Assembly: GCF_026191915.1 (NCBI RefSeq)
Contig: NZ_JAIMBY010000001.1
Coordinates: 620,001 to 684,000 of the forward strand
From: Acidiphilium sp. PA
Lineage (GTDB): Bacteria > Pseudomonadota > Alphaproteobacteria > Acetobacterales > Acetobacteraceae
Length of the DNA stretch: 64,000 nt
Reading direction: 5' to 3'
Made by a program: the position numbers and the translations under genes. Within the stretch, counting starts at the first letter, position 1, and every line of letters begins with the position of its first letter. The notes below the pieces were generated by a model that worked only from the letters and a program-made list of their open reading frames with translations, was not told the origin of the DNA and made no database searches. This document shows positions 51,842 to 61,974 of this stretch, piece by piece.

Positions 51842-53929
51842 ATGGGGAAAACGTCCAGCATGACCCACGCCGCAACGGCAAGATCACCCTGGCTCGATCA
51901 GCGCACCCTGAGCCCCGAGGGTCTGGCAGCCGCCAGCCCCCAGCCACGCCCGGTCGCACGACCCGGGTCAGGTGCCGCCGTGCGTCTGCGCGAACCCTAT
52001 GTTCCGCGTGAAGCCTATATCGAGGCCGCCTGGCAGCGCTGCCGCGATATCTATCATCTTGACCCCGATCATCCGCCGCCAGGCGAGCACATCGGCGGCG
52101 CGGCGCTGAAACTGCTCAGAGAAGAGCGCGGCCTGTTCGAGCGGGTCGGCCGGGTCGAAATGCACCGCCTGCTGGGGCAGATCAATCATCAGGTCACCCA
52201 ATCCGCCGCCCCCTCGCGGTATGTGCTGATGCTGGCGGATGCCTCGGGCGCCATTCTCGATGCGTTTACCGACAGCGCCAACACCGATTGCGCCCGCACC
52301 GCCAATATGGCACCGGGGTTTCTCTGGAACGAGCGCCACGCTGGCGTCAACGGCCCGGGCACCTGCCTGCACGATCGCCGCGCCCGTGTCGTACATCGCG
52401 AAGACCATTATTTCACCCGCAACAGCCGCATGACCTGCTCGGCCGCGCCGATCTGGGGTGCGAACGGCACCTTGCTCGGCGTGCTCGACGCCTCCTCCCT
52501 CGATTGCGACGACAGCCGCGCCGCCCAGGTGCCCACCATCGCTCTGGTCAGCATGTCGGCCCGCATCATCGAACAGATGCACTTCACCCATAGCTATCGC
52601 GACTGTCTGATCCTGCGCTTTCACGAGCGCCCCGAACTGGTCGGCCTGCCCTACGACAGCCTGTTGGCGATCGACGAGCACGGCACCATCCGCGCCGTCG
52701 ACAGCACGGTGCCCGGCCAGCTCGGCAAAGCCGACCACACCGCCCTGCTCGGCCGCAGCGTCGCCGAATTGTTCGATCTCACGACCGATCGCCTGTTCGA
52801 ACACGCCGAAGCCGAACCCTTCGCGATCTGGCCGATCGCGCATGGCGCCGACCGCCATGGCTTCGCCAGTATCTGGCCCGCCAAACAGGTCCGCCCGCGC
52901 GCCCGCGCCGGCCTGCCCGGCAGCACCGCGCAATCCGGCAGCGGCAAGTCCAGCGCGGCACCGCGCGCCATCGCCAGGCCGCAACGGCCCGCCACCCCTC
53001 CGCTCGCCCGCTTCGCCGGCACCGACCCCGTGATGGCCGACAACGTCTGGCGTGCCGAGCGCGTGATGAACCGCGACATCAACATCCTCCTGCTCGGCGA
53101 GACCGGCACCGGCAAGGACAGTTTCGCCCGCGCCATCCACCGCGCCAGCGAGCGCCACGCCCAACCCTTCATCGCGATGAGCTGCGCCGCCATCCCCGAA
53201 CAGCTCATCGAGAGCGAATTGTTCGGCTACGAGGCCGGCGCCTTCACCGGGGCCCGCACCGGCGGCATGCGCGGCAAGGCGCTCGCCGCCCACGGCGGCA
53301 CCCTGTTCCTCGATGAAATCGGCGACATGCCGCTCTCCATCCAGGCCCGCCTGCTGCGCCTGCTCGAAGAGAAGGAGATCGTCCCGCTCGGCAGTTCGAC
53401 GCCAATCCCCGTCGATATCCGCGTCATCAGCGCCACCCACCGCGACCTCGAAGCCCTGGTCGCCAGCAACGATTTCCGGATGGATCTGTTCTACCGCCTC
53501 AATGGCGTCACCCTCACCATGCCGCCCCTGCGCGCCCGCGCCGATCGCGCCGCCCTGATCGAGCAGATCTGCCGCGAGGAAGCCTCGAGCGACATGACCA
53601 TCGCGCCGGACGCCACGCGCGATCTGCTGGCCCATGACTGGCCCGGCAACATCCGCGAACTACGCAACACGCTGCGCACTGCCATCGCCTTCGCCGAAGG
53701 CGGCATCATCGAACGCAGCCACCTGCCGCGGCTGCACAACACGGCGGCACCCAAGCCGTCCCTGCCTGCCACCATACCGGTGACCCCGCCGGACGAACGC
53801 GCCCATATCGTCGAGACGCTGGAACAACACCATTGGCGCATCGCAGCCTCCGCCGCCGCCCTCGGCATCAGCCGCAACACGCTCTATCGCAAAATGCACC
53901 GCTACGGGCTGATGGCCGATGGCACCTGA
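51842..53929 (+). CDS. AcoR-like sigma-54-dependent Fis family transcriptional activator
   Basis: About 695 residues (ATG 51842; ATG 51860 possible). N-terminal GAF sensor of the AcoR type (NERHAGVNGPGTCLHDRRAR, SAAPIWGANGTLLGVLDASS), a PAS-like segment (about 270-340), AAA+ domain with Walker A LLGETGTGKDS, the sigma-54-contacting loop GAFTGA (EAGAFTGARTGG), Walker B GGTLFLDEIGD, and a Fis helix-turn-helix (RIAASAAALGISRNTLYRKM). There is no receiver, so it likely senses a small molecule directly. Divergent from xoxF, which has a sigma-54 promoter. Confidence 0.93.
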   Translation: MGKTSSMTHAATARSPWLDQRTLSPEGLAAASPQPRPVARPGSGAAVRLREPYVPREAYIEAAWQRCRDIYHLDPDHPPPGEHIGGAALKLLREERGLFERVGRVEMHRLLGQINHQVTQSAAPSRYVLMLADASGAILDAFTDSANTDCARTANMAPGFLWNERHAGVNGPGTCLHDRRARVVHREDHYFTRNSRMTCSAAPIWGANGTLLGVLDASSLDCDDSRAAQVPTIALVSMSARIIEQMHFTHSYRDCLILRFHERPELVGLPYDSLLAIDEHGTIRAVDSTVPGQLGKADHTALLGRSVAELFDLTTDRLFEHAEAEPFAIWPIAHGADRHGFASIWPAKQVRPRARAGLPGSTAQSGSGKSSAAPRAIARPQRPATPPLARFAGTDPVMADNVWRAERVMNRDINILLLGETGTGKDSFARAIHRASERHAQPFIAMSCAAIPEQLIESELFGYEAGAFTGARTGGMRGKALAAHGGTLFLDEIGDMPLSIQARLLRLLEEKEIVPLGSSTPIPVDIRVISATHRDLEALVASNDFRMDLFYRLNGVTLTMPPLRARADRAALIEQICREEASSDMTIAPDATRDLLAHDWPGNIRELRNTLRTAIAFAEGGIIERSHLPRLHNTAAPKPSLPATIPVTPPDERAHIVETLEQHHWRIAASAAALGISRNTLYRKMHRYGLMADGT

Positions 53930-53952
53930 CGGCGCGGCACGCCCGGCCGATC

Positions 53953-54723
53953 TTACCCGGCCGGATCGGGGTGCAGGTCGATCCGCAGCGCCTGCAACAA
54001 CCCATCCCCCTGGCTCTGTGTGATCTTCAGCCGCGCAAAACTGGCGAGCGAGAGCAGATTGAGCGCGCCAAGATCACCACCCCGCACATCGGCGCCGGCC
54101 AGCGCCATCCCCGTCGTGATCGCCCCGGTGAAATCACCGCCGCTCAGATCGGCATCGGTGAAATCGACCCCGCCCAGATCCGCCTCGCGAAACCGGCAGC
54201 GCGCGAGATCGCACCCGGGCAGGCGCGCATCGGCGAGCTCCGCGAAATCGAAATTGCAATCATTGAACACCGCGCGGGTCACCACGTTCTTGCGGCCGAT
54301 CGCGCGGCTGAAATCGGCCTGATGCAGCCGCGCGCCGCGCAAATTGCAACCATGCATCTCGATCGCATGCAGATCGCTGCGCTCGAAGACCGCAAAAGAT
54401 AAATCGCACCGCCGGAACCGCGCATTGCGCAAATCCGCGAACGCAAACCGCGACCCGACCGGCGGATCGCCCGGCACGGTGAACCGGCATTCCTCGAAGC
54501 CCGCATCGCGCAGCACCGTCCGGGCAAATCCGCAGCGGGCAAACTGGCACCGCTCGAACCGCGCGCCGGTAAAATCGGCCGCACCGAAATCGGTATCCGC
54601 AAACTGGCAGTCGATGAAATGCGCATCCTCACAGACGGCGTCACCCCAATCGATCGACCGCAGGGTCTCGCCGCTGATCGTTCTGCGGTCGTTTATTGCG
54701 GCCATTACGTCGGCGAGGGTCAT
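53953..54723 (-). CDS. Qnr-like pentapeptide-repeat protein
   Basis: 256 residues, most of it five-residue A(D/N)Lxx/ADFxx repeats folding as a right-handed quadrilateral helix (CQFADTDFGAADFTGARF, DLGGVDFTDADLSGGDF). Two breaks match the positions of the Qnr loops: GDPPVGS before FAFADLRNARF, and AIGRKNVVTRAVF. The C-terminus LLQALRIDLHPD echoes the Qnr tail LLEPLGVIVLPD. An extra N-terminal part of about 30 residues is present. Qnr proteins shield DNA gyrase from quinolones; chromosomal relatives have unknown natural roles. No clear ribosome site; the double-hairpin repeat ends about 18 bases upstream. Confidence 0.8.
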   Translation of the reverse strand: MTLADVMAAINDRRTISGETLRSIDWGDAVCEDAHFIDCQFADTDFGAADFTGARFERCQFARCGFARTVLRDAGFEECRFTVPGDPPVGSRFAFADLRNARFRRCDLSFAVFERSDLHAIEMHGCNLRGARLHQADFSRAIGRKNVVTRAVFNDCNFDFAELADARLPGCDLARCRFREADLGGVDFTDADLSGGDFTGAITTGMALAGADVRGGDLGALNLLSLASFARLKITQSQGDGLLQALRIDLHPDPAG

Positions 54724-54740
54724 GGGTGTGGGGCGGAAGG

Positions 54741-54860
54741 AAAAAAGAAGTTCTTTTTGAAAAAAGAACCAAAAACTTTTATTCGTTTGGTCCGTGCTGG
54801 TGATACCGGCACGGACTCAAAAACGGAAAGTTTTTTGGTTCTTTTTTGCAAAAAAGAACC
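54741..54860. repeat. A/T-rich double-hairpin repeat, third copy
   Basis: Left arm with TTCTTTTTG / AAAAAAGAACC pairing (54741-54770), AAAAACTTTT, central stem GTCCGTGCTGGT / ACCGGCACGGAC (54790-54816), AAAGTTTTTT and right hairpin GGTTCTTTTTT-GC-AAAAAAGAACC (54837-54860). It lies just past the stop of the molybdenum hydroxylase FAD gene, so it can end that operon, and just before the pentapeptide gene. Confidence 0.7.
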
Positions 54861-54868
54861 GCTTGCCT

Positions 54869-55663
54869 TCACTTACAGGCCATCACCGCCCGCCGCGCCA
54901 TCACCCCCACCAGATGCGCCCGATACGCCGTCCCGGCATGGATATCGCCGTTCATCAGGCTCTCCGGCGTCGTCACATCCTTCAGCGCATCGGCGGTGAA
55001 GGATTGATCGAGCGCCGCCTCCATCGCCGCATGGCGGAACACGCCGTCATTGCCCGCGCCCGTCACCGCAACCCGCGCGCCCTCGGCGGTCTTGGCGACG
55101 AACACCCCTACCATCGCATAGCGCGAAGCCGGGTTTGGGAATTTGGCATAGGCCGCCTTTTCCGGGATCGGAAACGACACTTCAGTGATCAACTCGTCCG
55201 GCTCCAGCGCCGTGGTGAACATGCCCTGGAAATAATCCGCCGCCGCAATGCGGCGCCTGCTCGTCACGATCGTTGCCCCCAGCGCCAGCACCGCCGACGG
55301 ATAGCACGCCGACGGGTCGTTATTGGCGAGCGACCCGCCGATCGTGCCGCGATAACGCACCTGCCGGTCACCAATGTTGCCGGCCAGCGTCGCCAGCGCC
55401 GGAATCGCGCTCGCCACCTCGGATGACATCGCCACTTCACGATGCGTCGTCATCGCCTTAATCACCAGCGCATTGCCCTCGCGCCGGATGCCGGTCAGGC
55501 CGAGACCCGCCAGATCGACCACCGCACTCGGCTTCGCCAGGCGCTGCTTGAGCACGGGAATGAACGTCATGCCGCCCGCCAGCGCCTTCGCCTCCGCATC
55601 GGCGCCGAGCGCCTTGACGGCATCGTCGATCGCGCCCGGCTTGTGATATTCAAAATCATACAT
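54869..55663 (-). CDS. Molybdenum hydroxylase FAD-binding (medium, CoxM-like) subunit
   Basis: 264 residues. FAD-binding PCMH-type: AKALAGGMTFIPVLKQRL ('aGGqsLlp.mk.Rl'), GNIGDRQVRYRGTIGGSLANNDP with TIGG loop, and a C-terminal CO_deh_flav_C domain. It transfers electrons from the Fe-S subunit to an acceptor. GGAG before ATG 55663 decides the start. Last gene of the S-L-M operon; a repeat element follows its stop. Confidence 0.92.
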   Translation of the reverse strand: MYDFEYHKPGAIDDAVKALGADAEAKALAGGMTFIPVLKQRLAKPSAVVDLAGLGLTGIRREGNALVIKAMTTHREVAMSSEVASAIPALATLAGNIGDRQVRYRGTIGGSLANNDPSACYPSAVLALGATIVTSRRRIAAADYFQGMFTTALEPDELITEVSFPIPEKAAYAKFPNPASRYAMVGVFVAKTAEGARVAVTGAGNDGVFRHAAMEAALDQSFTADALKDVTTPESLMNGDIHAGTAYRAHLVGVMARRAVMACK

Positions 55664-55676
55664 CGCTCTGTCTCCT

Positions 55677-58082
55677 TTACTCGGCGGCCATGCGCGGCGC
55701 GCCCGCATTGATGATCGACCATATCTTCTGCGGCGTCGCCGGCATATCGATATGGCTCACGCCATAATCGCGCAACGCATCGACCACCGCATTGATCACC
55801 GCCGGCGGGCTGCCGATGGCGCCGACTTCGCCGACTCCCTTGGCGCCGAGCGGGTTATGGGTGCACAGGGTCGATTCCGTGCCGACATGGATATTCACGA
55901 CATTGTCCGCCCGCGGCATGGTGTAATCCATCAGCGACCCCGACAGCAGCTGCCCGGTCTCGTCATAGATCGCATGTTCCAGCAGCGCCTGCCCGATCCC
56001 CTGGGTGACGCCGCCATGCACCTGACCGTGCACGATCATCGGATTGATCACCCGCCCGATATCATCCACCGCGGTGAACCCGATCAACTGCACCACACCG
56101 GTATCGGGGTCGATCTCGACCTCGCAGATATGGCAGCCACCCGGAAAGGTGAAGTTCTTCGGATCATAGAACGCCGTCTCGTCGAGCCCGGGCTCGACCT
56201 CCTCGATCGGGTAGTTATGTGGCACATAGGCCGTAATCGCGATTTCGGCGAAGCTCTTCGACTTGTCGGTGCCGGCGACGGTGAATTTGCCGTCCTTGAA
56301 CTCGATGTCGTCGACCGCCGCCTCCATCAGATGTGCCGCGATCTTCTTGCCCTTGGCGATGATTTTATCCATCGCCTTGACCATCGCCGAACCACCGACC
56401 GCGAGCGACCGGCTGCCATACGTGCCCATGCCGAACGGGATTTTGGCGGTATCGCCATGCACCACCTCGACACTTTCGAACGGCACGCCCAACTGGTCCG
56501 CCACCAGCTGCGCGAATGTGGTTTCATGCCCCTGGCCATGGCTGTGCGTGCCGGTGAACACCGTGACCGATCCGGTCGGGTGCACCCGCACATTCGCCAC
56601 CTCATACAGCCCGGCCCGCGCGCCGAGCGCGCCCGCCACCGCCGAAGGCGCGATGCCGCACGCCTCGAGATAGGTCGACATGCCGATGCCGCGCAGCTTG
56701 CCCCGTTTGGCCGCCGCCGCCCGCCGCGCCTCGAACCCGTTCCAGTCCGCAATCTCCATGCAGCGCGCCAGCGTCGCCTCGTGGTTGCCGCTGTCATACA
56801 TCAGCGCAACCGGCGTCTGGTACGGATAGGCATCGATCGGAATGAAGTTCCGCCGGCGGATCGCCACCCGGTCCATCCCCATTTCCTTCGCCGCGACATC
56901 GACCAGCCGCTCCAGCAGAAACGTCGTCTCCGGCCGGCCCGCACCACGATACGCATCGACCGGCACGGTATTGGTGAACACCGCCTTCACCTCACCGTAA
57001 ATCGCGGGCGTGGTATAAACCCCGGCCAGCAGCGTCGCGGACAAATAGGTCGGCACCGATGGCGCGAATGTCGACAGATACGCCCCCATGTTCGCCATCG
57101 TGTTCACCCGCAGCCCGAGAAACTTGCCATCCTCGGCCAGCGCCAGCTCGGCGTGGGTGATATGATCGCGCCCATGCGCATCCGTAATAAACGCCTCGCC
57201 GCGCCCGCAGGTCCATTTCACGGGCCGGTTGATCTGCGCGGCCGCCCAGGTCACCGCCGCTTCCTCGATGTAATGGAAAATCTTCGCGCCGAACCCGCCG
57301 CCGACATCGGGTGCCACCACCCGCAATTTATGCTCGGGGATCTGCAGCACGAACGCACCCATCAGCAGCCGGATCACATGCGGATTCTGGCTCGTGGTAT
57401 ACAGCGTGTGCTCGCCCGATGATTGATCGAAATCACCGATCGCGGCGCGCGGCTCCATCGGGTTCGGGATCAACCGGTTGTTCACCACATCGATCCTGGC
57501 CACTTTGAACGCGGTCGCGAACGCCGCATCCACCGCGGCCTTGTCGCCGATATGCCAATCGAAACAAATATTGCCCGCCGCCGCGTCGTGCACCAGCGCG
57601 GCCCCCGGCGCGGTCGCCGCCCGCATCTCGGAGACCGCCGGCAAGGATTCGATGTCGATCACCAGCGCCTCGGCGGCATCCTTCGCCTGCTCGGTGGTCT
57701 CGGCAATCACCATCGCGATCGCATCGCCCACGTAGCGCACCTTGCCTTGCGCCAGAATCGGGTGCGGCGGCTCGACCATCGGTGAGCCGTCCTTGCTGTG
57801 CAACTGCCAGCCGCACGGCACGCCGCCGATGCCCGCCTTGGCGATATCCTCGCCGGTATAGATCGCAACCACCCCCGGCATCGCAGCGGCCGCCGCGGTA
57901 TCGATCGATTTGATCACGCCATGCGCCACATCGGAGCGCTTGAAATACGCATAGGCCTGACCCGGACGATTGATATCGTCGGTATAGCGGCCCTTGCCGG
58001 ACAGAAACCGGTGATCCTCGGTGCGCTTCGGCGAATCACCGATGCCACCCTTGATGATCACCGGATTTGACAGATCGTTCAT
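55677..58082 (-). CDS. Molybdenum hydroxylase large subunit, form II CO-dehydrogenase-like
   Basis: 801 residues. Full xanthine-oxidase-family large subunit: [33 protein letters not shown], active-site loop [29 protein letters not shown], and catalytic Glu in [16 protein letters not shown]. The loop is AYRGAGR (form II), not AYRCSFR of genuine CO dehydrogenase, so CO oxidation is unproven and the substrate is unknown. It binds Mo-cytosine-dinucleotide type cofactor. CGGGAG precedes the ATG. Confidence 0.92.
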   Translation of the reverse strand: MNDLSNPVIIKGGIGDSPKRTEDHRFLSGKGRYTDDINRPGQAYAYFKRSDVAHGVIKSIDTAAAAAMPGVVAIYTGEDIAKAGIGGVPCGWQLHSKDGSPMVEPPHPILAQGKVRYVGDAIAMVIAETTEQAKDAAEALVIDIESLPAVSEMRAATAPGAALVHDAAAGNICFDWHIGDKAAVDAAFATAFKVARIDVVNNRLIPNPMEPRAAIGDFDQSSGEHTLYTTSQNPHVIRLLMGAFVLQIPEHKLRVVAPDVGGGFGAKIFHYIEEAAVTWAAAQINRPVKWTCGRGEAFITDAHGRDHITHAELALAEDGKFLGLRVNTMANMGAYLSTFAPSVPTYLSATLLAGVYTTPAIYGEVKAVFTNTVPVDAYRGAGRPETTFLLERLVDVAAKEMGMDRVAIRRRNFIPIDAYPYQTPVALMYDSGNHEATLARCMEIADWNGFEARRAAAAKRGKLRGIGMSTYLEACGIAPSAVAGALGARAGLYEVANVRVHPTGSVTVFTGTHSHGQGHETTFAQLVADQLGVPFESVEVVHGDTAKIPFGMGTYGSRSLAVGGSAMVKAMDKIIAKGKKIAAHLMEAAVDDIEFKDGKFTVAGTDKSKSFAEIAITAYVPHNYPIEEVEPGLDETAFYDPKNFTFPGGCHICEVEIDPDTGVVQLIGFTAVDDIGRVINPMIVHGQVHGGVTQGIGQALLEHAIYDETGQLLSGSLMDYTMPRADNVVNIHVGTESTLCTHNPLGAKGVGEVGAIGSPPAVINAVVDALRDYGVSHIDMPATPQKIWSIINAGAPRMAAE

Positions 58083-58148
58083 GGATACGCTCCCGTTTTA
58101 TTGAACCCGCGCCGAACGATACCGGCGCGGCAGCACCCAGCCGCTCTT

Positions 58149-58646
58149 TTATTCGGCGGCTTGTGGCATTTGCTTGTCGTGCATCAGCGGCCAGGCCGCC
58201 GCGATCGCCTTGACGATATTATGATAGCCGGTGCAGCGGCAGATATTGCCCTCCAGACCCTCGCGGATCTGCTGCTCGGTCAGACCATCGGGGTGGCTTT
58301 CGACCAGATCGATCCCGCTCATCACCATGCCCGGCGTGCAGAAGCCGCACTGCAGACCGTGATGCTCGCGGAACATCTCCTGCATCGGGTGCAGCGTGCC
58401 ATCGGCCGCCGCGAGCCCTTCGATCGTGATGACCTGCGCGCCCTCGGCCTGGACCGCGAGCATGGTGCACGATTTCACCGATTTGCCGTCGACCGACACC
58501 ACACACGCGCCACACTGGCTGGTGTCGCAGCCGACATGAGTGCCGGTCAGATGCAGGTGGTCGCGCAGCAGCTCGACAAGCAGCGTCCGTGACTCGACCT
58601 CGGCATGCGCTGCCTTGCCGTTCACCGTGAGATTGATTTGGGCCAT
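58149..58646 (-). CDS. Molybdenum hydroxylase [2Fe-2S] (small, CoxS-like) subunit
   Basis: 165 residues with plant-ferredoxin [2Fe-2S] cysteines ([21 protein letters not shown]) and the second, helical cluster domain ([28 protein letters not shown]). It relays electrons from the Mo centre to FAD. CAGGAGGA lies seven bases before ATG 58646. First gene of the operon (S, L, M order). Confidence 0.95.
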   Translation of the reverse strand: MAQINLTVNGKAAHAEVESRTLLVELLRDHLHLTGTHVGCDTSQCGACVVSVDGKSVKSCTMLAVQAEGAQVITIEGLAAADGTLHPMQEMFREHHGLQCGFCTPGMVMSGIDLVESHPDGLTEQQIREGLEGNICRCTGYHNIVKAIAAAWPLMHDKQMPQAAE

Positions 58647-58863
58647 TGGTTCCTCCTGGCTGATCGCCTCATGATGATGGCGCGGCAACGGTTTGGTCAA
58701 GAGCGGTATACCCCGGCAAAGCCGGTCGAACCAGTTTTTGAAACAATGTCTTCACAGTTTTTTGCGGGCAAACAACCTTCCTCCTCATTTTTGGACCGCC
58801 CAACCAGCCGCTCGGCCGAGCCGAAGCCTTTCCGCGCGCGCACCGGGCTGGTATCGAACGCGC

Positions 58864-59304
58864 GTGGCATCCCTCCCCTCCCCCATCGCCTTTCTTACCG
58901 CCCGTCTGCCCGCGCGCCATCGCGCCGCCGGCGGCGAGTTCCTGCGTTTCGGCCTGGTCGGTGCCCTCGGCTTCTGCCTCGACGTCGCCTTCGTCTACGC
59001 CCTGATCCCCAGCCTCGGTCTCTACGGCGCCGGCGCCGTCGCTTATTTCATCGTCGCAAGCATCAACTGGGCGCTGAACCGCCTGTGGACCTTCGGCCAC
59101 CGCACCCACCGTGCCGCCCACACGCAGTGGTTGCGCTTCCTCGCGGTCAATCTGCTCGGCTTCATTCTCAACCGGGGCGCGTACTCCCTGCTGCTCGCCC
59201 TGTTCGTCCTGCCGCGCCACTACCCCATCCTCGCCGTCGCAGCCGGGGCCGCATCTGGCTTTTTGGTCAATTTTTTGCTTTCGCGCCGCCTCGTTTTCGG
59301 TTAA
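58864..59304 (+). CDS. GtrA family membrane protein
   Basis: 146 residues, four membrane helices. GtrA signature: FLRFGLVGALGFCLDVAFVYAL at the start and ASINWALNRLWTFG in the middle ('fllNrrwtF'), ending FLVNFLLSRRLVFG. Such proteins help move polyprenyl-linked sugars across the membrane. The GTG start at 58864 is chosen because the upstream open frame is Arg/Ser-rich and unlike the family. Precedes a sugar-phosphate transferase gene by about 50 bases. Confidence 0.85.
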   Translation: MASLPSPIAFLTARLPARHRAAGGEFLRFGLVGALGFCLDVAFVYALIPSLGLYGAGAVAYFIVASINWALNRLWTFGHRTHRAAHTQWLRFLAVNLLGFILNRGAYSLLLALFVLPRHYPILAVAAGAASGFLVNFLLSRRLVFG

Positions 59305-59357
59305 CTCCATAAAACCTCCGGTTGCATATTGCGAACCCGAGGCGGAGCTGGACCGGC

Positions 59358-60848
59358 ATGCCGCATCGAGACGCCCATGTTTTTCTAATCGCCGCGGCCA
59401 AAACTGCGCCCGAACCCGCCCCCCTGCACAACCCTGACGTTTACCGGCTCCATCACGCCCTCGGCTGGGCCAGCGGCGTCGGCCTGCTGATCCTGGCCGA
59501 CGCTGTGTCTGCCCTCGCCGCCCCGCGCCTCGCCGGCCTGCTGATCGGGCCAGCGCCCACCCTGACCACCGGCCTCACCAACTGGCTCGCCTACGCCGCG
59601 TTCACCGTCGGGTTCATGCTGTTCGCCGGGCTCTACGCCGCCACCCCGGCCCGCGCCCCGCTCGATCACGCGCCCGCCATCCTGCGCACCCTGATCGCCG
59701 CCCACGTCGTCATCCTGCTCCGCCTCGCATTGCTCCGCACCGCGCCCACCACCCCGCCGGTCAGCGCCTCGATTGCCTGGGCCGCCACCGCCTTCACCCT
59801 GGCCGCCGGCCTCATCCTCGGCACCCGCACGCTGATTGCCGTGTGGTGGCGCCACGCCGAACGCACGGTCCCGCGCGGCAGCGTCGCCCTCGTGATCGCC
59901 GGCCCCTGCGACCGCGACCTGCGCGCCCGGCTCGATCGCCTGACCGGCCGCAATCTCGGCTACCTGTTCGCCTGGGGTATGCCGCAATCCGCCGGTCTGC
60001 GCGTCATTACCGCAGCCGACACCTTTGCCGCCATGATCCGCGCCGGCACCATCACCGATATCCTGGTCTTCACCCGCCGGTCCGACGATGCCGCCGCCCG
60101 CCGCCGGATCGACGCGCTGCTGGCAAGCCTCGCCGACCAGCCGGTGCGCGTGCGCCTTGCGTTCGACGCCGTCGCCGAAATCGGCGCCGGCGGCATCGCC
60201 CAGGGCCAGAGCCTGCGCATGGTCACCGTGCTCGACCGCCCGATCCGCCCGCTCGCCGCCGCCTACAAACGCGGCTTCGATCTGCTCGGCGCCACCGTCC
60301 TGCTCACCCTGTTCGGCCCGCTGATGGGCGTCATCGCCCTGCTGCTCGCCCCCTCCGGCGCCATCCTGTTCCGCCAGCGCCGCATCGGGCTCGATGGCGC
60401 GCCCTTCACCGTCTTCAAATTCCGCACGATGCGGACCACCCAACCGACCGCTTCCGCCCCGCTCCAGGCCCGGCGCGACGACCGCCGGATCACCCCGATC
60501 GGCGCCATCCTGCGTCGCCTGTCGCTCGATGAACTGCCGCAGATCTTCAATGTGCTGCGCGGCGACATGTCGTTGGTCGGCCCGCGCCCGCACGCGCCGC
60601 ACACCAGCGCGGGCGATTTCACCTTCGAACAGGCGATCGAATTCTACGGCGTGCGCCACCGCGTCAAACCCGGCCTCACCGGCCTCGCCCAGGTGCGCGG
60701 TCTGCGCGGCCCCACCGACCATCCGGACATGATCGCCGCCCGCGTCGCCGCCGATCTCGACTATATCGAACGCTGGTCGCCCAGTCTCGACCTCGCCATC
60801 CTGCTGCGCACCATCCCCGCCGTCATCGGGGGCCGCAATGCCTTCTGA
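59358..60848 (+). CDS. Undecaprenyl-phosphate sugar phosphotransferase (WbaP/PssY type)
   Basis: 496 residues. Several N-terminal membrane helices with a CoA-binding-like middle region, then the bacterial sugar transferase domain: KRGFDLLGATVLLTLFGPLMG, FRQRRIGLDGAPFTVFKFRTM, LRRLSLDELPQIFNVLRGDMSLVGPRP and VKPGLTGLAQVRG. It starts exopolysaccharide repeat synthesis by loading a sugar phosphate on undecaprenyl phosphate. ATG 59358 has GGAG upstream; a TTG 12 codons earlier is possible. Overlaps the next gene by 11 bases. Confidence 0.9.
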   Translation: MPHRDAHVFLIAAAKTAPEPAPLHNPDVYRLHHALGWASGVGLLILADAVSALAAPRLAGLLIGPAPTLTTGLTNWLAYAAFTVGFMLFAGLYAATPARAPLDHAPAILRTLIAAHVVILLRLALLRTAPTTPPVSASIAWAATAFTLAAGLILGTRTLIAVWWRHAERTVPRGSVALVIAGPCDRDLRARLDRLTGRNLGYLFAWGMPQSAGLRVITAADTFAAMIRAGTITDILVFTRRSDDAAARRRIDALLASLADQPVRVRLAFDAVAEIGAGGIAQGQSLRMVTVLDRPIRPLAAAYKRGFDLLGATVLLTLFGPLMGVIALLLAPSGAILFRQRRIGLDGAPFTVFKFRTMRTTQPTASAPLQARRDDRRITPIGAILRRLSLDELPQIFNVLRGDMSLVGPRPHAPHTSAGDFTFEQAIEFYGVRHRVKPGLTGLAQVRGLRGPTDHPDMIAARVAADLDYIERWSPSLDLAILLRTIPAVIGGRNAF

Positions 60849-61842
60849 ACCCGCAACGCTCCTCGCCGGCAATCCGCCGCCCGCCACACCCTACGCGGCC
60901 GACGTCATCATCCTCAGCCACCACCGCACCGAAGCCACCATCGCCGCAATCCGCTCCGCCGCCGCACAAACCGGCTGCGATCACCACGTCATCGTGCTCG
61001 ACCAGAACTCACCGCCCGAAACCCGCACAGCCCTTGCCACACTCGTTGCCACCCTGCCCAACACCGCGCTCTACGCCATCGCGGAAAATCGCGGCGTGCC
61101 CGGCGGGCGCAATCTCGCCACCGCGCTCGGCCGCGGCCGCGCCATCATCGCACTCGACAACGATGCCACCTTCGCGACACCCGATGTCGTCGCCCGCGCC
61201 GCCGCCCGCCTCGCCATCCTGCCCGATCTCGGCGCCATCGGCTTTCGCATCCTCGCCGGCGACGGCACCTCGCTCGACGCCTCGAGCTGGGGCTATCCGA
61301 AATCCCTGCTCGCCGCCGCCGCCCGCCGCTTCACCACCACCGTGTTCGTCGGCTGCGGCCACGCCCTGTCCCGCGCCTGCTTCGACAGCCTCGGCGGCTA
61401 TGACGCGAGCCTGTTCTTCGCCTGGGAGGAATACGAATTCGCCCGCCGTGCCATTGCCGCGGGCTGGCAGATCGAACACCACGGCGATCTCGCCATTACC
61501 CACGCAGTCTCGCCCGAAGCCCGCGTCAGCTGGCAGAACGGCCGCTGGCGCTACGTCGTGCGCAACCGCCTGCTGATCGCCCATGACTGGCACGGCACCG
61601 CCGGCATGCTGCCGCGCGCCACACTCTACCTCGCCCGCGGCTTGTTCGCCGGCCGGCTTGTCACCACCATCGGCGCCATCGCCGAAGCCACCCGCCTCGC
61701 CGCCACCCGCCCCCGCCATCATACCGACGCTTCCACGCGCAGCTACATTTTCGCCCATGAAACCGCCCACCGTCTGCCCCGCCCGACGCCGCGCGCGGCT
61801 CGCCCGGCGCTGATACCGGTGGGATTGGACTTCGATCGTTGA
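60838..61842 (+). CDS. Family 2 glycosyltransferase (rhamnosyltransferase-like)
   Basis: 334 residues. GT2 start VIILSHHRTEATIAAIRSA, VLDQNSPPET, NRGVPGGRNLATALGRGRAIIALDNDATF (the DND metal motif), a ..GGYDASLFFAWEEYEFARRA acceptor-loop ED-type motif, and a C-terminal region with RNRLLIAHDW. It extends a glycan on the lipid carrier charged by the preceding enzyme, with which it overlaps. Confidence 0.9.
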   Translation: MPSEPATLLAGNPPPATPYAADVIILSHHRTEATIAAIRSAAAQTGCDHHVIVLDQNSPPETRTALATLVATLPNTALYAIAENRGVPGGRNLATALGRGRAIIALDNDATFATPDVVARAAARLAILPDLGAIGFRILAGDGTSLDASSWGYPKSLLAAAARRFTTTVFVGCGHALSRACFDSLGGYDASLFFAWEEYEFARRAIAAGWQIEHHGDLAITHAVSPEARVSWQNGRWRYVVRNRLLIAHDWHGTAGMLPRATLYLARGLFAGRLVTTIGAIAEATRLAATRPRHHTDASTRSYIFAHETAHRLPRPTPRAARPALIPVGLDFDR

Positions 61843-61974
61843 GCGCCAGGCCATCGGTTTGGCGTCCCGAACAACACCGATGCCGCGCCTCGGTTGATAC
61901 TCCGCCCTGTTTAAATTCCCGCAAGAAACCGCGGCTTTATTGAAAGCGCCCGACCGCCGGACAATGTCGGCTGG

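Noticed and set aside
51575-51868. 97-residue leftward frame in the xoxF upstream region
   Set aside because: It covers the sigma-54 promoter and dyad, overlaps the activator start and has no recognisable domain or ribosome site.
51968-53635. 555-residue leftward open frame antisense to the sigma-54 activator
   Set aside because: Low-complexity product; the activator on the plus strand is unambiguous (Walker A/B, GAFTGA, Fis HTH).
55752-57422. 556-residue rightward open frame antisense to the molybdenum hydroxylase large subunit
   Set aside because: His/Arg/Asp-rich shadow of a well-supported gene.
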